A stretch of DNA of 64,000 bases, from assembly GCA_048267245.1 (NCBI GenBank), contig JBLWXV010000001.1, forward strand, positions 1,798,001-1,862,000. The letters run 5' to 3'. Made by a program: the position numbers and the translations under genes. This document shows, in pieces, positions 23,533-32,529 of this stretch (position 1 is the first letter of the stretch; every line of letters begins with the position of its first letter). Source of the DNA: JBLWXV01 sp048267245. Its GTDB lineage: Bacteria; Bdellovibrionota; Bacteriovoracia; Bacteriovoracales; Bacteriovoracaceae. The notes beneath the pieces were generated by a model, which saw nothing but the letters and a program-made list of their open reading frames with translations, was not told the DNA's origin and searched no databases.

Positions 23533-25056
23533 GATTAAATCCTTGGTGGCGAGTTCAAGACCTTTATTTGTCAGGTGACCAGTGGTCGCGTCTACTTTAT
23601 CTTTGAAGAATTCATAGAAGTTATCTTCTTGAACCTTTCCCATTAGCTTGTCTGAGAGATTGTATATAGCGATTTCCTGATCACTTGAGAAAGACTCTTT
23701 TAGGTATTTGTCTGAGTAGCCTGGATACTGCAGGATGAAGTACTGTCCTCCATTAATTTGCGTGTCCTGAGCGAGGGTTCTGTGGATTTTAATTACTTCG
23801 CCCTTAGTCACTTCATCTTGTTCGGCCAGGGGATGAGAGGCGTTTAGGGGCCCATGAGCAGGCGGTCCGTGTTCTTTGAGGTCCTGAATAAAGGCGGAAT
23901 CTTTAAATTTTGGGTGATTGAGTAGAGAGAAGATTTCTGAAGTGCCGTAAAGGCGAGATAAGATATTTCTGGTGATTAGGTATTCGCTGATAACTCTAAT
24001 TGGCTCGAGATTTGTTTGGCAATGAAGACTCAAGAGATGGAGTAAATCATAGCTCATAAAGCTCTTGGTAAGCTTGGGTTCAAAACTCTTTGTGATTTCA
24101 ACTGCGCTCTTTTCTTGGCAGCTTTCCCTAGGAGTCGCAGTTAGGATTGCATGCAGATTGTCTAGGACCTCTAGATCATATTCTTTAAATTCATTTATGA
24201 AGGACTCTCTTTCATCAAGCTCTCCTAGTCGTTTAAACAGTGAGAAGCGATCATGTCTAATTGTCATATTATAGAGATTGGGGGGTGTCGTTTTGGGGGC
24301 GAGGGCGAAGTTAGTGACCTGATCTATAATTCTTCGGTAGTGATATGCTTCTATCTGGGAACGCATTTCAAGTAGTCTTAAGTCTTGATTTTCTCCGAGG
24401 CTCTTATCAATCTCATCTTTAAGTTTATTTAGTGCCTCTTTGTTAATGCTCTGATAGCGAGCAAGGAGAGCTTTGACATTTTTTTGATTGAGGATATCGA
24501 AGAAGTCCCACAAATAGGAGAATTGAATCGGCAGCGAGTAGTCTTGAGAGAGTTTATCTGCGTACTTATTTATACTCTCGGTGGTCATGGCCTGATTATT
24601 ATCTATGACAAAGTCAAAAAAGTTGGCGTGAATTAATTCATCATTACTTTGCTTAAAAAAGGACAAAAACCAAGGCAAGATCCTGGGTTCAAAGAAATTG
24701 TGAGTAAGGACTTCTGTCCCATTATTTAAATGTGATAAATCTAGACTAAAGTTGACCCCTGTAAGCGTGAGTACAATACTTGGTTTTTCTTTTTCGATCA
24801 CTCTTTTGGCAAGACCTATAATCTCCTGGGGGCCCTTGGCAAGTATGGTTTGTGAAGAGATTCGGTACTTGGGTTCGAGTTCACTTTTTATTTTTCGATA
24901 GACTTGCGCTGCTATCGAATCACCAACGACGAGAACATCAAGTTTCTCTGAGCTTTTTGATGTTGAACTAAAAAAATGTGATTCAATTCGTAGCCCCATC
25001 TCTATGAGTAGAAGTGCAAAGATAATGGGCGGAAGTGTTTTAAAGATTTTCTTCAT
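23497..25056 (-). CDS. SGNH/AlgX-like membrane-anchored protein partnered with MBOAT
   Basis: A 519-residue protein with an N-terminal membrane anchor (IFKTLPPIIFALLLIEMGL), then a block-I motif LVVGDSIAAQV with the serine expected of SGNH hydrolases, and a later LTLTGVNFSL with the block-III Gly-x-Asn. The His/Asp block V is not obvious. A cell-surface acyl esterase or transferase is likely. It lies 7 bp downstream of the MBOAT gene, a pairing known from alginate and cellulose acetylation (AlgI with AlgJ/AlgX). The pair would move an acyl group across the membrane onto a product. The 36-bp tail-to-tail overlap with the ACP gene is notable. Confidence 0.75.
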   Translation of the reverse strand: MKKIFKTLPPIIFALLLIEMGLRIESHFFSSTSKSSEKLDVLVVGDSIAAQVYRKIKSELEPKYRISSQTILAKGPQEIIGLAKRVIEKEKPSIVLTLTGVNFSLDLSHLNNGTEVLTHNFFEPRILPWFLSFFKQSNDELIHANFFDFVIDNNQAMTTESINKYADKLSQDYSLPIQFSYLWDFFDILNQKNVKALLARYQSINKEALNKLKDEIDKSLGENQDLRLLEMRSQIEAYHYRRIIDQVTNFALAPKTTPPNLYNMTIRHDRFSLFKRLGELDERESFINEFKEYDLEVLDNLHAILTATPRESCQEKSAVEITKSFEPKLTKSFMSYDLLHLLSLHCQTNLEPIRVISEYLITRNILSRLYGTSEIFSLLNHPKFKDSAFIQDLKEHGPPAHGPLNASHPLAEQDEVTKGEVIKIHRTLAQDTQINGGQYFILQYPGYSDKYLKESFSSDQEIAIYNLSDKLMGKVQEDNFYEFFKDKVDATTGHLTNKGLELATKDLILELRFRLEGLN

Positions 25057-25063
25057 AAACGCC

Positions 25064-26461
25064 CTAAAAATTAAAGTAGATATAGTCTAGATTTGCTCCA
25101 CCGCTATAGTAGCGATAGACAAAGTAGAGAGTGATGTAAAAGGAGATCTGAAGATACTTTGAATATTGGAGTATGAAAAAGAGATCCTTTCTTCTACTGA
25201 GGAAATATTCAAATAATATAAATATTATAACGAGAATAAAAAGCGCCTGATGCTGCTTCACCAGTGTGAGTATGACATCTAAGTCAGTTGTCATTGAGAA
25301 TTGAAAATCTTGAAATAGACCCTTTTTCATTGCGACCTTAAAGAGAATAAAGCTCACGCAAGATGAAAAGAGCATTAGTGGATAGGTTAAATAGCTTGGG
25401 AGTCTAAGAGTACTCTTTACGTGGGACAGGTAGAGTTCGTGAATTAGGGTGAGCACAAGCCAGTAGACGCCCCATAGAACAAACCACCAATTGGCCCCGT
25501 GCCACAACCCCATTATGGGGAAACAGATACAAAGTGCGAGGTACGGATTTCTAAAATAGATAGTGAGAGGTGTAAAGAAATAGGTCTTGACCCATGTGGA
25601 GAGGGTGATATGCCATCTATTCCAAAAGTCTGAAGGATTTTTTGCAAAGAGTGGAAAATTAAAGTTTGTGCTCAGTTTGATGTTAAAGAATCTAGCTATT
25701 CCTCTGGCCATATAGGAGTAGCCTGAAAAATCGCAGTACACCTGAATCATGAATAGAAAGCCGATTGCGAGTAAAACTACCGCACCTTTACTAGATTCAC
25801 TTTCTAATTTGCTCACGAGCACATAGAGATTGTCAGCGATGATGGTCTTCTTTAAAAATCCATAGAAAAAGAGAAAGAAACCCTCTTGGAAATCAATTGC
25901 TCGCAGTTCTTTTGTCTTTTTTAGCTGCGGGAGAAAATTATGAGACTTCTCTATGGGCCCCGCAATCATCTGCGGAAAGAACATCACATAGAGAGAGTAG
26001 GTCGCAAAGGATTTTTCAATTTCGCTTCTTCCTCGGTAGACGTCCACCGTATAGCTAAGCGACTGGAAGGTAAAAAATGAAATTCCAAGTGGGGCAACGA
26101 TCTCTAGCTGATATTGAGGAATATTTAAATGAAAGAAGTTGGCCAGATCTGAAAACGAACCTACAAAGAAGTTAAAATACTTAAAGATCGCTAAAATGAG
26201 AAGATGGATGCTCACACATTGGTAGAGGAGCCTCTTTCGTGTACTTTCACTATCTGCCGAGTGAATCTTAAGAGCATATGTATAGTCGAGAATGATAGTT
26301 CCTATCACAAGCGCTATGAATCGATAATCCCAACTGCAGTAATACGTGATACTGGCGATGATTAAGACGTAGTTTCGAAGTTTATTTGGAGCTAGCCAAA
26401 AAATAATCAATGTTATTATGGCGAAGATGAGAAAATACTCTGAGTGAAAATTAACTAACAA
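25064..26461 (-). CDS. MBOAT-family O-acyltransferase (AlgI-like)
   Basis: A 465-residue polytopic protein with about ten to twelve membrane segments. The MBOAT signatures are clear: FFPQMIAGPIEKSHNFLPQL, YCDFSGYSYMARGIARF, NPSDFWNRWHITLSTWV (His284), and the catalytic His321 in MGLWHGANWWFVLWG. AlgI/DltB relatives accept an acyl group from a cytoplasmic donor such as acyl-ACP or CoA and deliver it outward. With an ACP and acyl ligase gene close by, the donor could come from this same locus. It forms a pair with the SGNH-like gene downstream. Confidence 0.94.
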   Translation of the reverse strand: MLVNFHSEYFLIFAIITLIIFWLAPNKLRNYVLIIASITYYCSWDYRFIALVIGTIILDYTYALKIHSADSESTRKRLLYQCVSIHLLILAIFKYFNFFVGSFSDLANFFHLNIPQYQLEIVAPLGISFFTFQSLSYTVDVYRGRSEIEKSFATYSLYVMFFPQMIAGPIEKSHNFLPQLKKTKELRAIDFQEGFFLFFYGFLKKTIIADNLYVLVSKLESESSKGAVVLLAIGFLFMIQVYCDFSGYSYMARGIARFFNIKLSTNFNFPLFAKNPSDFWNRWHITLSTWVKTYFFTPLTIYFRNPYLALCICFPIMGLWHGANWWFVLWGVYWLVLTLIHELYLSHVKSTLRLPSYLTYPLMLFSSCVSFILFKVAMKKGLFQDFQFSMTTDLDVILTLVKQHQALFILVIIFILFEYFLSRRKDLFFILQYSKYLQISFYITLYFVYRYYSGGANLDYIYFNF

Positions 26462-26482
26462 TATTCATCTCTTGGGCAGGCC

Positions 26483-27124
26483 CTAAAGTATGTGCGTTCC
26501 ATTGAACATGGGATGGTTTTTCTCTGAAGGACCAACCGAACTCCAGATATGAAGTGGCAGTACGACAAGTTCTTCTTCGCCTGTTTCAAAGTGGTGAGGA
26601 CACATGGGCTCAAGTATGCAAATGGTCCCGGGCCTAAGTTCCGTTTTAACAACATGCTCTCCAATACCCACAACACTTACCCCTCTGCCCGAGGAGACAT
26701 AGACCACTCTTGTGGTTGAGTGGATGTGATGTTGTTGCTCTGTCGTGAAAGCTGGCATATGAAGCATTTGAAGGGTGGGATCGCCAAGTCTGTCAGGTGG
26801 GAAGATTTGCTTTGTGCTACAGCCATTCACGTAGGGAAGGACTGTTTTATTCATTGTAGAGCTAGACTTTGATTCTGGCATGTAGCCACGAATGATGACC
26901 GTAAGAGCTGGGCTGTGAAGGTTGAGTGGCCCTCTGGAGAGAGTTACTCGATGCTCACTAGGAAAGATTGTGTAAGCGCAATCTCCGCGCTCAATGATAA
27001 TTTCTTGAGGCCCCATGTAGGCTTGGAAAAAATAGAGGTGAGAGTCCGGCGCGGAAAATTCTTGGGTCTCTTTAGAAGAGAAGTAATGGGCACCGAATTT
27101 CTTCAGTAGAGAATTATTGGTCAT
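26483..27124 (-). CDS. Cupin-domain protein
   Basis: A 213-residue protein. The C-terminal half is a cupin barrel with HHIHSTTRVVYVSSGRG (metal-ligand histidines), then GEHVVKTELRPGTICILEPM and CPHHFETGEEEL. The N-terminal half also looks beta-rich (IIIERGDCAYTIF), so a bicupin is possible. Such proteins are metal-dependent enzymes (dioxygenase, isomerase) or small-molecule sensors. It lies 21 bp upstream of the MBOAT gene in the same direction, between it and the P450, so a tailoring role in the locus is likely but unproven. Confidence 0.75.
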   Translation of the reverse strand: MTNNSLLKKFGAHYFSSKETQEFSAPDSHLYFFQAYMGPQEIIIERGDCAYTIFPSEHRVTLSRGPLNLHSPALTVIIRGYMPESKSSSTMNKTVLPYVNGCSTKQIFPPDRLGDPTLQMLHMPAFTTEQQHHIHSTTRVVYVSSGRGVSVVGIGEHVVKTELRPGTICILEPMCPHHFETGEEELVVLPLHIWSSVGPSEKNHPMFNGTHIL

Positions 27125-27230
27125 GAAAAGATGATACCTGATGGAGTATTAAAGTCAAACGATTGGGGTTTAGTCTCTCTATAGCGGCCAGCATTTTTAA
27201 TGCTGAGGGAAAAAGTCAGTAATTGTGGTC

Positions 27231-28466
27231 TTAGCTAAATGAGCAAGTAAAATCAATATCAGTGTAGAGTGCAATTTTACAGATTGGCCGCAGCTGCGAG
27301 GATTTAAGAGTCACTTGGGAGTTTTTAAAAATTGTAGAGAGAATTGTTTCTACTTCAGAAAAGGAGAGCTCTTCTCCGATGCATCTCTTTGGTCCAAGAG
27401 AGAAGGGGATAAAGGAAGAGGGTTGCTCTCGCTCAAAGTTCACTTTGTCGGCCTCTGGATAGTACTTTTCATTTCTTTGCAGCACAAAGGGTGAGACCAC
27501 AAAGTTCACTCCCGCCGCAACGTCATACTCCCCAAGTTTAAAGGCGCTCTCGCACTGACGAGAAATCAAAGGGACCGAGGGATAGAGTCGCAAGACCTCA
27601 CGAAGAGAGGATCGTCTCTTTTCTTTATCTTCATAGGAGGCGATCCAAGCTTCATGGTGACCTTCCTTCAAAAAGAGATAGAGGCCCCAGGTGAGAAAGG
27701 CCGCCGTGGTTTCATAGCCGGCCACTAAGAAGGTTACTAATTCGTCGCGAATCTCTTGATCCGTGAGGTCTTCCTCTGCGAGAATGAGGCGATTTAGAAG
27801 ACTCGTTTGCGATTTTGGGTTTGCCCGTTCGCTTTTTATTCGCTCATAGATAAATTGATTAATATAGGCGACCTCTCGCTTTAAAAGAACATTTCCCGGA
27901 GTGGGAATTGAGATCGGAAGATTTATGGGACTTGAAAGTTTGCCAGTAAGTACTTTTCCAATATTTAAAACCGCCTCATTAAAGCGACTCGCCACCTCGC
28001 TTGGAACTCCACCCAGAAAGATTTCCCCAGCTACTTCAAATGTAAGTGAACTTAGCTCATGAGTGAGATTGACTTCAGTAAGGCCCTTCCAGCGCGCTAG
28101 GTAGCTCAAGGTCTTGGCTTCAATCATTGGAAGATAGCCCGCGATCTCTTTGTGATGAAATACGCGACTGATGAGCTTTCTTCGGGCCCGCCACTCTTCT
28201 TTTTCGCGCACTAAGAGACCATCCCCGAGGGCCAGGCGCAGAAGTTTACCTTGCTTACCTTTTATATTGTTATTTTTCTGTTCGATGAAGACCGCTTCAA
28301 TATGTTCGATATCAAAGAGAAAGAGAGTGTTAAGTGGTCCGCCAAAGTAGATGAGGTCTCCGTATCTTTGGTTAAGTGACATCATTGCTTCAAGTGGATC
28401 GCGCTTAAAGCGCAGAATCTCAGAAGCGTAGTTATGCCAGGGAATTTGTGGAAGTCTCTTACTCAT
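27231..28466 (-). CDS. Cytochrome P450
   Basis: A 411-residue heme monooxygenase. It shows the I-helix oxygen-activating motif AGYETT (249-254), the K-helix ExxR as Glu290-Arg293 in LREVLRLYPS, and the heme-binding loop FSLGPKRCIG with the thiolate Cys362. There is no membrane anchor, as is usual in bacteria. An electron-transfer partner is not encoded nearby. The gene overlaps the DUF2834 gene upstream by 4 bp (ATGA type), so the two are translated together. It probably hydroxylates or desaturates the acyl chain built by the locus. Confidence 0.95.
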   Translation of the reverse strand: MSKRLPQIPWHNYASEILRFKRDPLEAMMSLNQRYGDLIYFGGPLNTLFLFDIEHIEAVFIEQKNNNIKGKQGKLLRLALGDGLLVREKEEWRARRKLISRVFHHKEIAGYLPMIEAKTLSYLARWKGLTEVNLTHELSSLTFEVAGEIFLGGVPSEVASRFNEAVLNIGKVLTGKLSSPINLPISIPTPGNVLLKREVAYINQFIYERIKSERANPKSQTSLLNRLILAEEDLTDQEIRDELVTFLVAGYETTAAFLTWGLYLFLKEGHHEAWIASYEDKEKRRSSLREVLRLYPSVPLISRQCESAFKLGEYDVAAGVNFVVSPFVLQRNEKYYPEADKVNFEREQPSSFIPFSLGPKRCIGEELSFSEVETILSTIFKNSQVTLKSSQLRPICKIALYTDIDFTCSFS

Positions 28467-28810
28467 GGGTGAGAGGCCCTGAGTTTTCGCTCTCTAAAAT
28501 AGAGAAAGAGCGGGAAGGTCGCGGCGATGGCAATGAGATAGCCAAAGACGATATAGGCCCAAGCAAATCGCATTTTTAGACGCCTAGATTCAACTAAGAT
28601 AAAAGCGCTCGCTGCGAGGTACATGATGAGAATGTCCCAGAAGATTGCCCTTGAGGCGGCATTGACCATGAGGTCTCTCCAAAAGGCGATATTGGCCTCG
28701 ATATAGCCAAGTCCAAGACCTGCGTAGTGAGAGGTCTCCCTTAAGCATAGAATCATACCGATGAGCGCCAGTGCCATGTAGAGAGCGGCCAGAGGGGATT
28801 GCTTCGTCAT
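28463..28810 (-). CDS. DUF2834-family membrane protein
   Basis: A 115-residue protein with three membrane segments (about 8-24, 55-73 and 81-103). The family pattern includes FWRDLMVNAASRAIFWDILI, VESRRLKMRFAWAY and a final FPLFLYFRER. Function is unknown in general. Its coupling to the P450 gene (4-bp overlap) suggests a link with the oxidative step or with the membrane-embedded substrate. It starts 120 bp from the divergent diiron gene, so a shared promoter region controls both arms of the locus. Confidence 0.8.
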   Translation of the reverse strand: MTKQSPLAALYMALALIGMILCLRETSHYAGLGLGYIEANIAFWRDLMVNAASRAIFWDILIMYLAASAFILVESRRLKMRFAWAYIVFGYLIAIAATFPLFLYFRERKLRASHP

Positions 28811-28884
28811 AAAACCTTCCTGATTTCAATATAATACATCGAGTTTTGATGAGTGTCTAAAGATTGAACGTACCCTGTAATGTT

Positions 28885-28910
28885 GGGGCGGAGCCCCTAG
28901 TTTAGGGGCT
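28885..28910 (+). promoter_or_regulatory. Two competing hairpins in the leader of the desaturase operon
   Basis: GGGGC (28885-28889) can pair with GCCCC (28893-28897). The same GCCCC also belongs to AGCCCCTA/TAGGGGCT (28892-28899 with 28903-28910). The two stems exclude each other and end 20 bp before the ATG at 28931. No T-run follows, so a translational switch or mRNA protection is more likely than termination. Confidence 0.4.
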
Positions 28911-28930
28911 AAATCAATTATTGTTAGAGG

Positions 28931-29941
28931 ATGAGAGAAATAGATATCTTCGATGAAAACCATCTATCCCGGATGCTTCAGGTGCAGCAGGCACAGGGCT
29001 GGGACTTAGAGCAAGATCTCGCTTGGGATCAGGGTGTAGATCTGTCTAAATTTCTCCTTCCTATCGAGAAGAAATCCAGTTTTTTCCCAAAGGCAAGTTT
29101 GGATGAGAGACGTGTGATCTCTCAAATTCTAGGGCTCATCGTGGCCTCAAGTATTGCCGAGATGGAGTCGATTGCCGATGAACTTAAGGGGCCAACATGG
29201 GAGCGACTCCTTAAAAAATTTCCGGTAAACCCAGAACTCTATGAACTTGGAACTCACTTCTTTGAAGACGAAAAAAAGCATTCTCAAGCTTTTAGAAGAT
29301 ATATTGATACCTTTGCTCACGCTCTCAATGTGGACCCAGCTGATCTTAAGAGCATTTTACCTCAATCAAATAAGACTCTCTTAAAGCAAGTCTTTAAGCT
29401 CAACTCTCTGGCCGGAGGGATGGCCATTTGGTGGCTAATCGCCGCTGTTGAAGAAGAGTCGATTATGTTTTTTAAATATATTAGAGGACATAAAGAGAAT
29501 ATTGATCCGCTCTACTACAATCTCCACCGTCTGCATTTTGAGGAAGAAATTCGCCATAAGAGCTACGCCTTTATGATGCTCAAGGTTCACGAGGAATTTG
29601 CAAGCACTCCTCAGGCGCTTTTTTTAAAGAAGCTCGACTTCATCGTCGCCGAGATTTTAAACCTAACTTGGACTTTTAATCAGCTCTCTAACTTAAAGCG
29701 TTTAAAGCAGCTTCAGAGTCATCATCCATTTTTTAAGACACTACTTTCTCTGTCAGAGACCTTGGGCCAGAGAAATCCTCTTGAAATCTTAAATGGCCTC
29801 TTTCACGAGGTTCCCTATATTTCAAATACTCTGCACCTCTCGGAGCAAAAACATATTAAGGATCTCCTTGATCGCTTTGGTGTGGCCAGTATCCCAATGC
29901 CTGCTAAGAAACTTAAGATGGAGGACCTATGTACTGCATAG
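28931..29941 (+). CDS. Ferritin-like diiron protein (AurF / PF10118-like)
   Basis: A 336-residue mostly helical protein. Likely metal ligands are Glu in SIAEMESIADEL, an E-x2-H in FFEDEKKHSQAF, Glu in AAVEEESIMFF, and H-x3-E-x2-H in LHFEEEIRHKSYAF. This two-ExxH arrangement fits diiron N-oxygenases of the AurF kind and the PF10118 group of predicted metal-dependent enzymes. It would use O2 to oxidise a substrate, perhaps the carrier-bound chain. It is the first gene of a four-gene operon in which every junction overlaps. Confidence 0.75.
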   Translation: MREIDIFDENHLSRMLQVQQAQGWDLEQDLAWDQGVDLSKFLLPIEKKSSFFPKASLDERRVISQILGLIVASSIAEMESIADELKGPTWERLLKKFPVNPELYELGTHFFEDEKKHSQAFRRYIDTFAHALNVDPADLKSILPQSNKTLLKQVFKLNSLAGGMAIWWLIAAVEEESIMFFKYIRGHKENIDPLYYNLHRLHFEEEIRHKSYAFMMLKVHEEFASTPQALFLKKLDFIVAEILNLTWTFNQLSNLKRLKQLQSHHPFFKTLLSLSETLGQRNPLEILNGLFHEVPYISNTLHLSEQKHIKDLLDRFGVASIPMPAKKLKMEDLCTA

Positions 29942-30801
29942 ACTCTATTGAGAGAAACGGTGCTCGCGTTCATTTCATCAATGTAGTGGCCAATAATCCT
30001 AGTGCACCCATACTCTTTATGGGTCATGGCTTTCCCGACAATAGCTTTGGCTGGGATAAGCAGATTGAAGCCTTTAGAGGGAAATTTCATATTATTGCTC
30101 CCTTCATGCATGGAACCCTCAATAATGAACAGGTGAGTGAGGAGCGCATTCAGTTTAATGAACTCATCTTGGATGCCAAGGCGATCCTTGCTAAGATTCA
30201 AAAGTCAGCAGACTCTAAAATAATTCTTTTAGGCCATGATCTAGGCTGTTTTTTTAATCATGCGCTTTATGAGTGCTACCCCAAGCGAATTCTAGGGATC
30301 GTAAATCTCAATGGACTTCCTCTACCTCAGTATGTGGCAAGAAAGGGAAATCTTAAGCAGTGGATGAAGTCTTGTTATATTCTTCTAGCGCAGATTCCTG
30401 TCGTGCGCTCAATGGTTAAGGATCACTTTTCTAAGAACTTCTTAAATCTCATCTATAACCTAAGTCTTCTCGGTGAGAGTGATGAAATACGCCAAAACGA
30501 CAATCGCGTTTTTGCGAGCATTTCTCTTTATAAGCTTCTCTTTAGAAAAGCGTTCACTCTTCTTGCGAATAAACCACGCAAAGTGAAGGTCCCGAGTGTC
30601 TATATTTGGGGCAATCAAGATGCTTTTTTAACAATTCCAACTCAAGACGAAGTCGACCAATATAATGAGCAAGGTGTAATTCGCGTGATCCGCGGAGGAC
30701 ATTGGGTGAACCGCTCTCAGAGCGCACAAGTCAATCGCATTTTGGCCTTCACTTTCGAAGGATGGTATCCCACCAAGAATCTCCTGGAGCAGGCCGTATG
30801 A
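29929..30801 (+). CDS. Alpha/beta hydrolase, epoxide-hydrolase-like
   Basis: A 290-residue cytoplasmic hydrolase. The oxyanion loop is ILFMGHGFPDNS and the nucleophile elbow is LLGHDLGCF with Asp104 as nucleophile. An aspartate here is characteristic of epoxide hydrolases and haloalkane dehalogenases rather than of serine esterases. The acid is probably Asp in WGNQDAF and the base His in RGGHWVNRS. The start overlaps the end of the diiron gene by 13 bp. In context it may open an epoxide made by an oxygenase in the locus or release the finished chain from the ACP. Confidence 0.88.
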   Translation: MYCIDSIERNGARVHFINVVANNPSAPILFMGHGFPDNSFGWDKQIEAFRGKFHIIAPFMHGTLNNEQVSEERIQFNELILDAKAILAKIQKSADSKIILLGHDLGCFFNHALYECYPKRILGIVNLNGLPLPQYVARKGNLKQWMKSCYILLAQIPVVRSMVKDHFSKNFLNLIYNLSLLGESDEIRQNDNRVFASISLYKLLFRKAFTLLANKPRKVKVPSVYIWGNQDAFLTIPTQDEVDQYNEQGVIRVIRGGHWVNRSQSAQVNRILAFTFEGWYPTKNLLEQAV

Positions 30802-31643
30802 ACGCATTTAAAAAGAATCCAAACTATCTACTCATTTACTGTGCGAAGACGGTATTGATTCTCTCTGCACTTTGCGCTGGGCTTTATCTTTTTAAGGGAG
30901 TTTCTTTTGAGATCTCTCTTGCTCCTTGGATGGCCATTCTCCCAATTATTTCGATTCTACTTTGTGCTCTGCCATCGGCCGTGCTTCATAACTGTGCTCA
31001 CAGTAATACTGGCCCAAAGGCAGTTAATGACATGACTGGAGAAATTCTTGGTACGTTCATGCTCTATGGCTTCAAAGGCTTTCGCCTTGGCCATATGTTT
31101 CACCATAAGTATCCAGATAATCCCAAGTATGATGTGCATCCTCCAAAAGGACACGATTTTCTAAGCTTTCTTGTCTCACCGATCAAGGCAACTCTTGATG
31201 TTGTGGAGAGGGCCTATTATGAAGAACATGGATACTCTCAAAAGACAGTCAATAATATTCGCGCCCAGAAAATTCTCTTTAATCTAGGGATTGTCCTTCG
31301 AATTGCTTTTTGGTTTCTTCTCTTTGGACCAACTCTTTTTGTACTTCTCTACCTGCCGACATATTTTCTTAATATCTTTGTATTTGCTCACATTAACTTT
31401 GTGGCCCACCGGGAAAATGCTGACGGAACTTCTGAGATTATCAATCTCAACTCAAATCTCTACTATAAAATTGTCAACCGTCTCTCTTTTGGTGGTTACT
31501 TTCATAAGAATCACCACCGCCGACCACGCGCATTCAATCCCTCTAAAATTGTGATTGAAAATGATGTGCCCTATATCACCTATTATCATGGGACGCAGAT
31601 TGAGGAACTTCCCCTGGCCTCTCTGGCCGGAGGTAGACGATGA
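30798..31643 (+). CDS. Membrane fatty acid desaturase (first of a tandem pair)
   Basis: A 281-residue integral membrane diiron enzyme. Histidine boxes are HNCAHSN (HX3H), GHMFHHKYP (HX2HH) and FHKNHHRRP (HX2HH), with additional His in FAHINFVAHREN. Four membrane helices surround them. The ATG at 30798 overlaps the hydrolase stop as ATGA. It shares its layout and many blocks with the next gene, so the two are paralogues from a tandem duplication. A role in introducing double or triple bonds into a carrier-bound acyl chain is inferred. Beta-carotene hydroxylase-like activity is the alternative. Confidence 0.92.
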   Translation: MNAFKKNPNYLLIYCAKTVLILSALCAGLYLFKGVSFEISLAPWMAILPIISILLCALPSAVLHNCAHSNTGPKAVNDMTGEILGTFMLYGFKGFRLGHMFHHKYPDNPKYDVHPPKGHDFLSFLVSPIKATLDVVERAYYEEHGYSQKTVNNIRAQKILFNLGIVLRIAFWFLLFGPTLFVLLYLPTYFLNIFVFAHINFVAHRENADGTSEIINLNSNLYYKIVNRLSFGGYFHKNHHRRPRAFNPSKIVIENDVPYITYYHGTQIEELPLASLAGGRR

Positions 31644-32431
31644 ATTTCTATCGCAAAGATCCGAATTACTTTCTCTCATACTTTATCGCCAATATTGCGG
31701 TTTTTGCCCCACTGTGTGTGATTCTCTTTAGTCTAAGAAGTGATATTCTGTCTTTCCAGATGAATCTCTTTGAACTGGCACTTCTTCCAGTTGGAATAAT
31801 TTTTGGATTAATTGTGGCCACGGCCTTTCACAACGCTTCTCACGGCAATGTGGGTCCCCGTTGGTTTAATACTCTCGTTGGTGAGTTCTGTGGTGCCTAT
31901 ACTCTCGATGGGATGAGAAATTTTAGAGTGGGGCATATGCTTCACCACATTCACGCCGATGATCCAAAATTTGATCCACACCCGCCACATGGGTTAAGCT
32001 TTATTCAGTTCATCAAAACTTCTAAAGATAGAACGATTGAAGTTCTCATTAATTGCTATTTTAAGTATCACGGAGAGACGGATGCCTCTCGCAGGAATAT
32101 TGAGCGCCAAATCCTCACTTATAAGATTGGCGTGATTTTGAAGCTTATCTTTTGGTTCCTACTCTTTGGCCCAGTTGGATTTGTGCTCTTTTTTATTCCC
32201 TCTTATCTTTCATACTTTTTTGGTTTTGCTCACCTCAACTATATCTCTCATCAAGAGGACGACTCAGGTGAAGTCGTGGTCAAAAACCACGATGGGACGA
32301 TCTTTTTCAAAGTGATGAATGTGCTCACTTCCGGTGGCTACTATCACAAGAATCACCATCTCTACCCAAGGTTCTATAACCCGAAGAAGGTTAATGAGAG
32401 GTATCACTCTTCTGAGCGCGCCCATATCTAG
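31640..32431 (+). CDS. Membrane fatty acid desaturase (second of a tandem pair)
   Basis: A 263-residue paralogue of the preceding enzyme, with boxes FHNASHGN, GHMLHHIHADD and YHKNHHLYP and the shared LKLIFWFLLFGPVGFVLFF membrane stretch. The start overlaps the previous stop as ATGA. The N-terminus (MNFYRKDPNYFLSYF) echoes that of the first enzyme (MNAFKKNPNYLLIY). Two desaturases acting in turn on the same chain would fit en-yne formation, as in polyyne clusters. It ends the operon. No obvious terminator follows before the next gene 98 bp on. Confidence 0.92.
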   Translation: MNFYRKDPNYFLSYFIANIAVFAPLCVILFSLRSDILSFQMNLFELALLPVGIIFGLIVATAFHNASHGNVGPRWFNTLVGEFCGAYTLDGMRNFRVGHMLHHIHADDPKFDPHPPHGLSFIQFIKTSKDRTIEVLINCYFKYHGETDASRRNIERQILTYKIGVILKLIFWFLLFGPVGFVLFFIPSYLSYFFGFAHLNYISHQEDDSGEVVVKNHDGTIFFKVMNVLTSGGYYHKNHHLYPRFYNPKKVNERYHSSERAHI

Positions 32432-32529
32432 TTTATTTATAGCTTTTACCTATAGCAAACACTGAAAGTTCCAATTATCCGTATTTCCGACTTCTCGGTA
32501 TAACTCCTCCAACACCCCTGGAGGAACAA

